Below are positions 1 to 8,462 of a stretch of 31,128 nucleotides of DNA, one piece after another. The translations under genes were made by a program, and so were the position numbers. How positions within the stretch are numbered: position 1 is the first letter of the stretch; each line of letters opens with the position of its first letter. Origin of the DNA: Merdivivens faecigallinarum (GTDB lineage Bacteria > Bacteroidota > Bacteroidia > Bacteroidales > UBA932); assembly GCA_017695055.1 (NCBI GenBank), contig JADILY010000079.1, forward strand, positions 1 to 31,128, read 5' to 3'. The notes under the pieces were generated by a model. That model saw nothing but the letters and a program-made list of their open reading frames with translations. It had not been told where the DNA came from and ran no database searches.

Positions 1-2
1 GA

Positions 3-860
3 AGAAGACTGCGAAAAGAACTCGATATACCGGTAATGCACGACGACCAGCACGGAACGGCAATAATATCTTCGGCAGCGCTTCTCAATGCAATGGAAAT
101 AGCGGGTAAGAGAATGGAGGACGTACGCATCGTAATAAACGGGGCGGGAGCAGCCGCAATAGCATCGGCAGACATGTACCTTAAACTCGGAGTACGCAAG
201 GAAAACATCATAATGTGCGACAGCAAGGGGGTGATAAACAAAACGAGGGACAAACTCACCGAAGAAAAACTCCGTTTTGTCAATGAAACCTCCGCCAGGA
301 CTCTCGATGAAGCGATAACCGGAGCGGACGCATTCATAGGTTTTTCAAAAGCCGGTGTCCTCAAACCGGAGATGGTGATGAAAATGGCCCCGAGCCCACT
401 GATACTCGCCCTTGCCAACCCTGAACCGGAAATAAATTATGACGAAGCCAAAGCAGTGAGGAAAGACCTGATAATGGGGACAGGCAGGAGCGATTATCCT
501 AATCAGGTAAACAATGTCCTCGGCTTTCCTTATATATTCAGAGGTGCGCTCGATGTCAGGGCCCGTGAAATAAACGACAAAATGAAACTCGCCGCGGCCA
601 AAGCCATTGCAGGACTGGCAAAAGAAGAAGTGCCCGAAGAAATACTCCGGGCATATAACAAGAAAAGCATGTCTTTCGGACCGGATTATCTGATACCGGT
701 GCCGCTTGACAAGAGGCTGCTCTACCGTGTAGCATCCGCTGTAGCCGAAGCCGCCGTGGATTCGGGAGTGGCGAGAATCGGATACGATGCCGTAAAATAC
801 AGGAAATACGTAGAACGCATCTGCCGTGAAAGATGTTATGTTTCAGATAAAATAAGATAA
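3..860 (+). CDS. Malic enzyme, C-terminal part (5' end outside window), no phosphotransacetylase domain
   Basis: Oxidative decarboxylation of malate to pyruvate with NAD(P)H production. The frame is open from base 3, so the internal Met at 36 is not the start: residues before it read RRLRKELDIPV and run into MHDDQHGTAI, the conserved active-site block of MaeB-type malic enzymes. A Rossmann motif GAGAAAIA follows about 35 residues later, then the family blocks IMGTGRSDYPNQVNN and SFGPDYLIPVP. Many MaeB proteins continue into a ~330-residue phosphotransacetylase domain; this one stops about 27 residues after the malic domain, with TAA at 858-860. It converges with the downstream GH20 gene across only 30 bases. 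The identity is firm; cofactor preference cannot be read. Confidence 0.9.
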   Translation, partial: RRLRKELDIPVMHDDQHGTAIISSAALLNAMEIAGKRMEDVRIVINGAGAAAIASADMYLKLGVRKENIIMCDSKGVINKTRDKLTEEKLRFVNETSARTLDEAITGADAFIGFSKAGVLKPEMVMKMAPSPLILALANPEPEINYDEAKAVRKDLIMGTGRSDYPNQVNNVLGFPYIFRGALDVRAREINDKMKLAAAKAIAGLAKEEVPEEILRAYNKKSMSFGPDYLIPVPLDKRLLYRVASAVAEAAVDSGVARIGYDAVKYRKYVERICRERCYVSDKIR

Positions 861-861
861 T

Positions 862-874
862 GTGATTGCATCAC
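862..874. terminator. Small hairpin between convergent genes
   Basis: GTGAT-TGC-ATCAC forms a 5-bp stem immediately after the malic enzyme stop codon, and a related ATCAC repeat follows. There is no clear T tract, so function as a terminator is only suggested by the convergent layout. Confidence 0.25.
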
Positions 875-890
875 CGTGTAATCGGCTGCA

Positions 891-2900
891 TCACCTTATG
901 ATTATTTCGTCCGTAAACAGGCAACCGTTGTCGATTCCGTTCGACAATGCAGTGTATCTTACGTAGCGCGCATCTGTGTCCCCAGACCATGAATAGGTAC
1001 GGAAAATAAGTTCCGTGGCATCCTTTGGCACATCGGTAAACTGGCGGGAGAGTTCCGTAAATGACTCTCCGTCATCGGATACGGATATTATCACTTCCTC
1101 CGGTTGCCACAGCCAAGGGCCGGTAAGCTGCATGAATTCGGCCCCGATATACCTTATCCGGGTAGGTTCGCCGAGGTCGATGACAACATCTACGTCACGG
1201 TTTATGAAACCCTGCCAACGGCCGTCGGCATAAGTCCAGCCTCCCCTCACCCCGTCTACAAGGGCAGTATCCCCGCCGGCAGGATAATAACGCGAGAACG
1301 GCTGGATATATTCTATTTTCTTTCCGACTGCAAGATGTTTTTCAGGGCGGGCCGCTTCCGGTCTCTCACCTTTCTCCTTCCGTATGTCAAAAGGATGGTA
1401 GCCGCGTGAAAGAAGAAAATCAGTCTCGGAAATGACATTCTTCCTGAATGATTCCCAGTCCTTACGGGAAGGAAGGCTCCACGCAGTCTCCGCGATGGAC
1501 AATACGCGCGGATAAAGCATATATTCCGTATACCAGTCAGGCTGGATATATTCGCACCAAAGATTTGACTGCACACCTATGTAATGAGACTGCAATTCCG
1601 GAGAAAGCGTATCGGGAACCGGCTCGAAAGAATAGGTTTTCGCCAATGTCAGATAACCCCCCTTGGCTACAGGCTGAGTGAATGGGGCATCCTGATAAGC
1701 ATCGATATAACAGAATTCTCCGGGGGACATAATCACGTCATTACCTGCCTCTGCCGCCTCTACCCCATAATCGAGCCCACGCCATACCATTATCACAGAC
1801 GAAGCATTCACACTGTCACGGAGAATCTCATCCCAACCTATCAGTTTCCGTCCGTGGTCGTTAAGGAATTTTTCTATCCTGCGCACAAGGTATCCCTGCA
1901 AACCGGCCTCATCGCCCAGCCCCTCTTCCTTTATCCTCCGCTGGCAGTCCGGACAGTTTTTCCACCCTTCATGGGCCGCCTCGTCCCCCCCGATATGGAT
2001 GTATTTCGACGGGAAAAGTTCCATTACTTCGGTCAGGACATTTTCCAAAAACACGAAAGTCTCCTCCTTGCCTACGCATAACTCCGAATTGACATACGGC
2101 TTCCCTGAACAGGAAAGCTCGGGATAGACCGCCAGGACTTCCTCCGAATGGCCGGGCATCTCTATTTCGGGAATCACGGTTATATGTTTTTTTGCGGCAT
2201 ATTCCACAATTTCCCTTATGTCTTCCTTAGTATAAAAACCGCCGTCCGCATCAGGATGGTCTGCCGTGCAATATTTGCGGCCGCCGTTCCACCATGCCTC
2301 CCAGTCAGGATAAGGTCTCCATGCTGCTATTTCCGTAAGTTCCGGATATCGGTCAATCTCCATCCTCCAGCCTGCACCATCGGTAAGATGCCAGTGAAAA
2401 CGGTTTAACTTATAACGGGCCATGGCATCCAATTGCTTCATTACGAATTCCTTAGTCTTGAAATGACGGGAAACGTCCAAATGCATTCCACGGTAAGGAA
2501 AACGCGGATAATCGGTTATTTCGACATAAGGCAGCCTTCCGTCATCGCATAAAAAAGAAAGGGTCTGCAAAGCATAGAAGACACCGGCATCGGAAAGGGC
2601 CTCTATGGAAACCCCGCCGCCGTCCACGGACATACGGTAACCTTCGCAAGAAGTTATACCGGCTACCGTATCCTTTATTGCAATATATATATTATAAGGT
2701 GCAAGGGTGTCCTTTATCAGGTCCGCAGGAAGGACAGAAATGGTTTCAATGTCCTCCGCAGTAAGCGGAATCTCAAAATGTCCCCAGTGCGTTTCTACTT
2801 GTTGGGGCTGCGGGATTACAGGCAGCAGGGCATCGGAGCCACCGCATGCCGACAACAGGAAAGGGAAAAACATAAAAAGGATGAATTTGGCTGGCTTCAT
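891..2900 (-). CDS. Beta-N-acetylhexosaminidase lipoprotein (GH20) with C-terminal F5/8-type domain
   Basis: Predicted to remove terminal beta-linked GlcNAc/GalNAc from glycans outside the cytoplasm. It starts at ATG 2900 with a lipoprotein signal (hydrophobic run FILFMFFPFLLSAC, Cys19). Residues ~25-130 are the GH20b-like domain. The (beta/alpha)8 catalytic domain contains FHWHLTDGAGW near residue 170 and the catalytic Asp-Glu pair in HIGGDE (D306, E307), as expected for substrate-assisted GH20 catalysis. The last ~130 residues are beta-rich with the ARYVRYTA pattern of discoidin/F5-8C carbohydrate-binding modules. At 669 residues it fits Bacteroidota GH20 enzymes. It lies 69 bases after murF/alr in the same direction but probably has its own promoter. 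The family call is firm; the substrate is unknown. Confidence 0.95.
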   Translation of the reverse strand: MKPAKFILFMFFPFLLSACGGSDALLPVIPQPQQVETHWGHFEIPLTAEDIETISVLPADLIKDTLAPYNIYIAIKDTVAGITSCEGYRMSVDGGGVSIEALSDAGVFYALQTLSFLCDDGRLPYVEITDYPRFPYRGMHLDVSRHFKTKEFVMKQLDAMARYKLNRFHWHLTDGAGWRMEIDRYPELTEIAAWRPYPDWEAWWNGGRKYCTADHPDADGGFYTKEDIREIVEYAAKKHITVIPEIEMPGHSEEVLAVYPELSCSGKPYVNSELCVGKEETFVFLENVLTEVMELFPSKYIHIGGDEAAHEGWKNCPDCQRRIKEEGLGDEAGLQGYLVRRIEKFLNDHGRKLIGWDEILRDSVNASSVIMVWRGLDYGVEAAEAGNDVIMSPGEFCYIDAYQDAPFTQPVAKGGYLTLAKTYSFEPVPDTLSPELQSHYIGVQSNLWCEYIQPDWYTEYMLYPRVLSIAETAWSLPSRKDWESFRKNVISETDFLLSRGYHPFDIRKEKGERPEAARPEKHLAVGKKIEYIQPFSRYYPAGGDTALVDGVRGGWTYADGRWQGFINRDVDVVIDLGEPTRIRYIGAEFMQLTGPWLWQPEEVIISVSDDGESFTELSRQFTDVPKDATELIFRTYSWSGDTDARYVRYTALSNGIDNGCLFTDEIIIR

Positions 2901-2922
2901 GACATTTTTGTTTTAATATATT

Positions 2923-2956
2923 CTTATTCGTAATGATTTTTCAAACAGTCAGAGAC
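2923..2956 (-). promoter_or_regulatory. Candidate Bacteroidota-type promoter for the GH20 gene
   Basis: On the minus strand a TTTG (-33-like) is followed after about 21 bases by TATATTAA, a partial match to the TAnnTTTG -7 box, in the 69-base gap before the GH20 start. Spacing fits but the -7 match is incomplete. Confidence 0.3.
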
Positions 2957-2969
2957 AAACAATTAAATA

Positions 2970-5435
2970 TCAATCATTAAGATATATTCTCTGCACTCTT
3001 TGCGATGGGGAAGTCAGTATTTCATACGGGATAGTGCCGATTGCCTCCGACAGCCTCGATACCGGAAGGTCGTCACCGAAAATCACTACGGTATCGCCCT
3101 CTTCGGCATTAATGCCGGTAACATCGATCATGCATGCATCCATGCATATATTCCCGACTATCTGGGCAAGGCGACCGTTGACGGAAACCCGGGCGGCTCT
3201 GTTTCCGAGATGCCGGTCGAGTCCGTCCGCGTACCCTATAGGTATCACGGCTATCCTCGAATCGCGGTCCACGAAAGTTTTCCTTCCATAACCTATGGAA
3301 TCTCCGGCACGGACGTCCCTGATTTGGAGAATCGTTGTTTTCAAGGTACTTACGTTCCTCAATCCAGTATCCCCGCACATGCTGATTCCATACAGACCTA
3401 TTCCCAAACGCACCATATCCATCTGGTATTCAGGGAAGCGTTCTATTCCGGCAGAGTTAAGGATATGCTTGAGGACCCTGCATCCGGCAGATCTTTCTAT
3501 GGTTTCGGCGGCTTCCTTGAAGCGTGAAATCTGAAGCATTGTAAAATCATCGAGCGAAGGGGTATCGCTCCCCGCCAAATGGGAAAATACCGATTTTACT
3601 TTCACCGTTTCCTGGCCTTTGAGCAATGCGCACAGTGCAGGGACATCTTCCGGGGCAAAACCAAGCCGGTGCATCCCCGTATCAATTTTTATATGAATAG
3701 GGAACGATACGGCTCCGCGGGATTTGCCTTCACGGATGAAAGCGTCCAGAAGTCTGAAACTGTATATTTCCGGCTCCAGAGCATGGTCATACAGAAGATT
3801 AAGGCAGTTCATCTCGGGATTCATAACCATTATCGGAATCGATATCCCTTCATTGCGGAGCTCGACACCTTCATCAGCGACGGCTACGGCGAGCGCATCG
3901 CATCTATGCTCCTGCAATGTTCTGGAAACTTCCACCGCACCGGCCCCGTAAGCGGAAGCCTTTACCATACATATCATCTTCGTATCGGGCCTGAGCCTGG
4001 ATTTGTATCTATTGAAATTGTGGACAATGGCACCGAGACTGACCTCCATAACCGTCTCGTGAGCCTTCTGCTCCAGCCTTTCCGTAATCCTTTCGAAGTG
4101 GAAACTCCGTGAACCTTTTATAAGCACGAGCCTCCCCGAAAAATCTGAAGCCCTGAAGTCCGCCAACAGCTCTTCGGTAGAACGGTAGAAAGCCTTGCCG
4201 ATACCGAAAAAATCCGAATGCGACGAAAGTTCAGGCCCGACTCCGATGATATTATCCACGGACTTGGCCTCCACGATTCCGGCCACCTGCCGGTACAGGA
4301 TATCCGAAGGGCAGCCCGATTGCAGGATATCCGAAAGAATCAGGGTAGTCTTGCATCCGCTTCCGCCCTTTCTTCCGGACAGGAAATCCAGGGCAATGGC
4401 GAGTGAATTTATATCCGAATTGTACGTATCGTTTATAATCAGTGTCCCGTTCCGTCCCTGCTTGACTTCGAGCCTCATGGCTACGGGTTCAAGCGTGGAG
4501 AAAGGAAGCATGCCGTCCAAAAGCGACGGGTCAAGACAATATGCCGTGCAAATGCAATGGAGTACATCCGCAAGCGAGGCATCGTCCGTAAAAGGTATCT
4601 CGCACCGGCCTTCCCGACCGTCATACTTTATTATAAAAGATGTGGAAAATTCTTTTTTCGTTATCCCGCTCACGAATACGGTGGCATCATGATTTTCCAT
4701 GCTCCATGTCACCTTGCGAGCCGTCAGAGCGACACTGCGCACAGCTTCATCCGCTACCTTGTCATCAGCACAATATACTATAAAAGACGAATCCCTGAAC
4801 AACTTCAGTTTTTCAAGAGCCTTTTCTTTCATTGAAAGAAAATTTTCCTGATGGGCCGCACCTATGTTCGTCAGAACTCCGATATCGGGTCTGACAATCC
4901 TTTCGAGCCTTTCCATTTCACCCGGCATGGATATTCCGGCTTCGAAAACGGCCAGATTGTACGAAGCATCCATATTCCAGACGGACAGAGGCACCCCGAT
5001 TTGCGAATTATAACTTTTCGGAGACCTTATTATATTGTATTTTCCGCAAAGAAGATGGTACAGGAATTCCTTTACCACGCTTTTCCCATTACTGCCGGTT
5101 ATCCCGACTACCGGAAACCGGAAGCGGTCCCTGTGATATGCCGCAAGCCGCTGCAAAGCCGAAAGCGTATCGGGCACCCGGAGAAAAACCGCATCCGATA
5201 GTCTTTCCATTCCGGGAATATCATGCGAAACCACGAAACACCGCACTCCCATCCGGTATGCATCATTGACATATTTGTGGCCGTCATTCGTACCGGTCTC
5301 GATTGCGAAAAACAATGTAGAGTCTGGGAAAGACAGCCTCCTGCTGTCCACGGACAGTTCCGAAAAAGCATAATCCCCTGCACCGACGGCATTTGCGCCT
5401 AAAATACGTGCCGCTGCGGATATAGTGTATTCCAT
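2970..5435 (-). CDS. murF/alr: Bifunctional MurF ligase / alanine racemase
   Basis: Two peptidoglycan precursor steps in one cytoplasmic polypeptide of 821 residues: the C-terminal half racemises L-Ala to D-Ala, and the N-terminal half adds D-Ala-D-Ala to UDP-MurNAc-tripeptide. The MurF half (~1-455) has the ATP P-loop GITGSNGKS (111-119) and the Mur-ligase block NDTYNSD. The Alr half (~460-821) has the PLP lysine K492 in MVKASAYGAG and the catalytic Tyr in IGYADGLDRH. The fusion is established in Bacteroidota. An upstream TTG at 5468 is in frame, but ATG 5435 is preferred: it begins MEYTIS, matches MurF starts, and a -7-like box overlaps the TTG region. Divergent from the hydrolase gene at 5535. 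Confidence 0.95.
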   Translation of the reverse strand: MEYTISAAARILGANAVGAGDYAFSELSVDSRRLSFPDSTLFFAIETGTNDGHKYVNDAYRMGVRCFVVSHDIPGMERLSDAVFLRVPDTLSALQRLAAYHRDRFRFPVVGITGSNGKSVVKEFLYHLLCGKYNIIRSPKSYNSQIGVPLSVWNMDASYNLAVFEAGISMPGEMERLERIVRPDIGVLTNIGAAHQENFLSMKEKALEKLKLFRDSSFIVYCADDKVADEAVRSVALTARKVTWSMENHDATVFVSGITKKEFSTSFIIKYDGREGRCEIPFTDDASLADVLHCICTAYCLDPSLLDGMLPFSTLEPVAMRLEVKQGRNGTLIINDTYNSDINSLAIALDFLSGRKGGSGCKTTLILSDILQSGCPSDILYRQVAGIVEAKSVDNIIGVGPELSSHSDFFGIGKAFYRSTEELLADFRASDFSGRLVLIKGSRSFHFERITERLEQKAHETVMEVSLGAIVHNFNRYKSRLRPDTKMICMVKASAYGAGAVEVSRTLQEHRCDALAVAVADEGVELRNEGISIPIMVMNPEMNCLNLLYDHALEPEIYSFRLLDAFIREGKSRGAVSFPIHIKIDTGMHRLGFAPEDVPALCALLKGQETVKVKSVFSHLAGSDTPSLDDFTMLQISRFKEAAETIERSAGCRVLKHILNSAGIERFPEYQMDMVRLGIGLYGISMCGDTGLRNVSTLKTTILQIRDVRAGDSIGYGRKTFVDRDSRIAVIPIGYADGLDRHLGNRAARVSVNGRLAQIVGNICMDACMIDVTGINAEEGDTVVIFGDDLPVSRLSEAIGTIPYEILTSPSQRVQRIYLND

Positions 5436-5456
5436 ATCAAACCTGTTTTCAATATT

Positions 5457-5464
5457 CAAAAATA
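5457..5464 (-). promoter_or_regulatory. -7 box TATTTTTG upstream of murF/alr
   Basis: Perfect TAnnTTTG match on the minus strand, 21 bases before the chosen ATG at 5435. It supports the ATG over the TTG at 5468, which would lie upstream of the expected transcript start. No convincing -33 TTTG was seen. Confidence 0.4.
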
Positions 5465-5534
5465 GCAAATATCGTCATCTGATGAAATTTATTTGCATAC
5501 CTTTAGAAAATTTTTAAAAAATTGACATAAAAAT

Positions 5535-6968
5535 ATGCGTAAGATTATTTATTTGACATTGATTGCATCTGTTTGGGCCGGCATGGTACTGGCCGGTTGC
5601 AAGGAAACAACCCAGGAGGATCCGGAGATTCCGGATGGCGGAGGAAATGACAGTACGGAAGTAATCGTTCCGGATATTACGGACGAAATGATAACGGATT
5701 ATTTCGGGGAGACCCTGGAAGGGAGCGACAGCCTGTTCAACGGGACACTCGCAATCTGGACAGATGCCATAGATGAAAACAGGGAGCGCATCTGGAATTT
5801 GTGGGTACAGGCGAACAACCAATACAGTGAAGACCCGCTGCCTGCACCTGACGATTTGCTGAATTCGCATCAGGCGAGCCACTGGACCCTGCCGCAAGAG
5901 CTCGAACCCAATGCAATTATGCCGTTCTATTATGGTTTCAAGGGGAGCGCTCCGATTGAAGGGTACCCGCTTTTCGTTTACCTGCACGGTTCCGGCTCGA
6001 AATATGCCGAATGGTCTACAGGGCTGGCTCTCTGCCAGGAATTCGACGACAGCCCTTCACTTTATTTTATTCCTCAGATTCCCAACATAGGGGATTACTA
6101 CCGCTGGTGGCAGAAAGCGAAACAATTCGCATGGGAAAAACTGTTGCGCCTTGCTTTCATCTCGGGCGACATAAATCCTGACAGGATATATTTCTTCGGC
6201 ATATCCGAAGGAGGATACGGCAGCCAGAGGCTTGCATCGTTCTATGCCGACTATCTGGCAGGTGCAGGCCCTATGGCCGGAGGAGAACCGCTGAGGAACG
6301 CCCCGCCGGAGAACTGCGCGAACATCGCATTTTCATTAAGGACAGGAGGAGAGGACACCGGCTTCTACAGAAACACGTTGTCCATAGCGGCGAAAAATTA
6401 TTTCAACGAACTGGAAGCCGCACATCCTGGATACTATGTGCATAACGTTGAAATCATTCCGGGATACGGACATTCGATAGATTACTACCCTACGACCCCG
6501 TGGCTGAAAGAATATGAAAGGAATCCTTATCCAACATACGTCGCATGGGAAAATTTCGAGATGGACGGAATATACAGGGACGGCTTCTATAACATCGCCG
6601 TAATAGAAAGGTCGAATGACGATTACTCCACAAGGACTTTCTATGAGATGACAATCGACGGCAACGACATCACGATGAATGTGAACGAAACCACGACTAC
6701 GGCAACCGAAACCGACCCGCTGTACGGAATAGAACTGGAAATCGAGAAGAGTTACACCCCTTCCCAGAAAGGACGGTTCCTTGTCTACCTTTGCCCGGAA
6801 CTTGTGAATCTGGACGAGGAAATCAGCCTTACGGTAAACGGCACAGAGGTCTTCAGAGGGATAGTGGAACCTGATATCAGGCATTTGGTCAACAGTTGCG
6901 CCACATTCTTCGACCCTCAAAGGCTTTATCCTGCCGCCATCGAGGTGGATTTGGGAAAGCTGGAGTAA
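5535..6968 (+). CDS. Secreted alpha/beta-hydrolase (esterase/peptidase-like) lipoprotein
   Basis: The signal peptide runs into lipobox VLAGC (Cys21), so this is an envelope lipoprotein. The middle of the 477-residue protein is an alpha/beta-hydrolase: an oxyanion-type YLHGSGSKYAEW, then DPDRIYF-like strand residues leading to the nucleophile elbow GISEGGYG (Ser224), and a likely catalytic His313 in PGYGHSIDYY. The last ~120 residues are beta-rich with no motif I recognise. The arrangement resembles Bacteroidota esterases and prolyl-oligopeptidase-like enzymes that deacylate polysaccharides or peptides; the substrate cannot be assigned. Monocistronic as far as visible: murF/alr is divergent upstream and a G-rich repeat follows 10 bases after the stop. 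Confidence 0.8.
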   Translation: MRKIIYLTLIASVWAGMVLAGCKETTQEDPEIPDGGGNDSTEVIVPDITDEMITDYFGETLEGSDSLFNGTLAIWTDAIDENRERIWNLWVQANNQYSEDPLPAPDDLLNSHQASHWTLPQELEPNAIMPFYYGFKGSAPIEGYPLFVYLHGSGSKYAEWSTGLALCQEFDDSPSLYFIPQIPNIGDYYRWWQKAKQFAWEKLLRLAFISGDINPDRIYFFGISEGGYGSQRLASFYADYLAGAGPMAGGEPLRNAPPENCANIAFSLRTGGEDTGFYRNTLSIAAKNYFNELEAAHPGYYVHNVEIIPGYGHSIDYYPTTPWLKEYERNPYPTYVAWENFEMDGIYRDGFYNIAVIERSNDDYSTRTFYEMTIDGNDITMNVNETTTTATETDPLYGIELEIEKSYTPSQKGRFLVYLCPELVNLDEEISLTVNGTEVFRGIVEPDIRHLVNSCATFFDPQRLYPAAIEVDLGKLE

Positions 6969-6974
6969 TCCGAT

Positions 6975-7090
6975 TGGGCCGGGCTGGGCTTGGATTGGTG
7001 GCTGGTTGGTGGGCCGGGCTGGATTGGATGATTGCTGGTTGGGCCGGCTGGATTGGATGATTGGGCCGGTTGGATGGTTGAGTGGATGAT
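6975..7090 (+). repeat. G/T-rich minisatellite-like stretch
   Basis: Strand-biased DNA, nearly free of C runs, built from imperfect copies of GGCTGGATTGGATGATTG (exact at 7017-7034 and 7046-7063, period 29) interspersed with GGGCCGG and TTGG blocks. Many GG pairs could support G-quadruplex formation on the plus strand. It abuts repeat copy A. An open frame on the opposite strand encodes only Pro/Gln/Asn/Ser low-complexity sequence and is not called. Confidence 0.7.
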
Positions 7091-7380
7091 TGCGGGCACA
7101 CCCGAAAATGGCTATCAATCACATAATCCATTAAGCATCAACATATTACGAACAACTGTACCAAATACTGATGTGGATTCCGAGGGGTACGAAACCTCTT
7201 GAAATCCACATCGGTTTTCTTTATACATCCTCATAAACACTTGATAAACAGCAAGTTACGCACAATTATCCAATTTTATAGCGTGCGCCTAAGATTGCAG
7301 TTCAAGACCCGGGGATAAGGTTCACGCACTGGAGATGCAATTCATGCGCTTGGGATTGCAGTCAAGTTCTTAGAACTGGA
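7091..7380 (+). repeat. Direct repeat copy A (left flank of island)
   Basis: Homologous without gaps to copy B at 13757, with a constant offset of 6,666 bases. Three blocks are fully conserved: 21 bases at 7091-7111 containing the mini-hairpin CGGG-CACA-CCCG; 56 bases at 7167-7222 holding a long hairpin; and 12 bases at 7279-7290. Sequence between the blocks has diverged strongly but keeps its length. From 7281 on, five units of exactly 20 bases begin at 7281, 7301, 7321, 7341 and 7361, most starting TTCA. It lies 122 bases after the hydrolase stop and about 95 before the stop of the minus-strand gene at 7476. Confidence 0.9.
7170..7222 (+). terminator. Conserved hairpin with T-rich tail in repeat A
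   Basis: GATGTGGATT pairs with AATCCACATC (10 bp), with an inner GAGG/CCTC stem, followed by GGTTTTCTTT. This is the shape of an intrinsic terminator on the plus strand and could end the hydrolase transcript. All of it is identical in copy B. Confidence 0.5.
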
Positions 7381-7475
7381 TACTGTTTCAAACAGTGTGT
7401 CTGAGATATAGGATAATATCAAACTGTTACAGGAAGTTTATACCTATATCCTATGCCTTTCTGCATCATAACAAT
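7381..7475. other. Short spacer, nothing recognised
   Basis: About 95 bases between repeat A and the end of the minus-strand gene. It contains an AT-rich stretch with related words such as ACTGTTTCAAACAGT, a small inverted repeat, but no gene or convincing terminator. Confidence 0.3.
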
Positions 7476-8432
7476 TTAATGCAAGAGAATAGATATATGA
7501 ATATTCCTGTCGCCTGACATATTGACCGAAGTACATGGATAACATTGTATTCCCGGAATCATGCTAAATATAAAATTCCCCAAAAAATTATTTTGTTCCA
7601 TAATACGCCTCATATCGGCTTGATGTCCATCAGGTAATGACACATGTATTATGCAAGATTTGAAACTTTCATGTTTATCCGTTAACTCTGTTTTTAGTGT
7701 CTCGCATAATCCGGTTGTATCGAAATCAGTGTCAAGAGCAGCCTGCACAACCTTTAACTCACCATTGGTTGCAAATAAAAAAGTTGTGATATCTTTCAAG
7801 CCTAACCGCATCGGCTGGTTGTGCCCAAGCAATAGACACAAAGAGAATAATATGGAATGAATTTCATTTGTGGTGGTCGCCTGAATGGATGTAACCTCTC
7901 CAATGATTCCGGGAGCGATTAGGATAATATCATTGGTATATTCTTTCAGCTTTACAATTTGCCGGACATAATCATCGTTGCAATTACGCTTGTCGGTTAT
8001 CGCTATAATATAGATTTGAGCACTGAAATACTCCTCTAATGTATGTATGGATAAGGATGTGTCTTTCAGATTTACAATATCGCACAATGGTGAGACAGTA
8101 TTGTCTCTCTTTAATTCCGACACAACTACATCAGAGTCGCATACAACTTTTATCAATTTACGATTAAGACTTTTTTCGCCCAATGAATCAGATGGATAGC
8201 AGTATGAATCGATAAACTTTCGGGGAACTTCCTTAACTAACCAAATGCCTTTTGCCGGGTTATAAAACTCATAGCCCGCATTGAACATCTCAAGGGCCTT
8301 GACTCGTAATGTCACGGGAGCTCCATGACGGGCTCCTGTCTCAAATGTGTATGTCCTGTCGTGCCGGAGCAAGTACGACAGATCGTGCGAATTCTTCGTT
8401 TCATTACTGCTGATTCTCATTGTTGCATTCAT
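7476..8432 (-). CDS. KptA/Tpt1-like N-terminus fused to a degenerate FtsZ-like region
   Basis: A 318-residue protein from ATG 8432; an upstream TTG 8444 and an internal ATG 8420 are alternatives. Residues ~10-75 resemble RNA 2'-phosphotransferase KptA/Tpt1: NSHDLSYLLRH matches its N-terminal motif with the Arg-His dyad (R23 H24), then the frame jumps at once to the C-terminal KptA block GARHGAPVTLRVKALEM and GIWLVKEVP. The ~110-residue middle of KptA, including the YHGT region, is absent. Residues ~88-318 show strand/helix patterns like FtsZ: DIVNLKDTSLS, IIAITDKRN, DIILIAPG, and a C-terminal CIIHVSL...NFIFSMIPG...NIHISILLH. The GTP motif GGGTGTG is missing. KptA resemblance is fairly strong; the FtsZ part is tentative. 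Whether it is active is doubtful. Confidence 0.55.
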   Translation of the reverse strand: MNATMRISSNETKNSHDLSYLLRHDRTYTFETGARHGAPVTLRVKALEMFNAGYEFYNPAKGIWLVKEVPRKFIDSYCYPSDSLGEKSLNRKLIKVVCDSDVVVSELKRDNTVSPLCDIVNLKDTSLSIHTLEEYFSAQIYIIAITDKRNCNDDYVRQIVKLKEYTNDIILIAPGIIGEVTSIQATTTNEIHSILFSLCLLLGHNQPMRLGLKDITTFLFATNGELKVVQAALDTDFDTTGLCETLKTELTDKHESFKSCIIHVSLPDGHQADMRRIMEQNNFLGNFIFSMIPGIQCYPCTSVNMSGDRNIHISILLH

Positions 8433-8462
8433 GACTCCAATCAAAATTTATTTAGTTTCTAT

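Noticed and set aside
5436..5468. TTG start for murF/alr adding 11 residues
   Set aside because: The extra residues are not family-like, and a -7-like box at 5457-5464 overlaps this stretch.
6336..7118. 260-residue minus-strand frame starting in the G-rich repeat
   Set aside because: It is antisense to the hydrolase gene, and its N-terminus is translated minisatellite (Pro/Gln/Asn/Ser).
7170..7212. tRNA or tRNA-derived attachment site, suggested by GGGTACGAAACC
   Set aside because: It folds as one long nested hairpin with no cloverleaf, and no acceptor or anticodon arms can be drawn.
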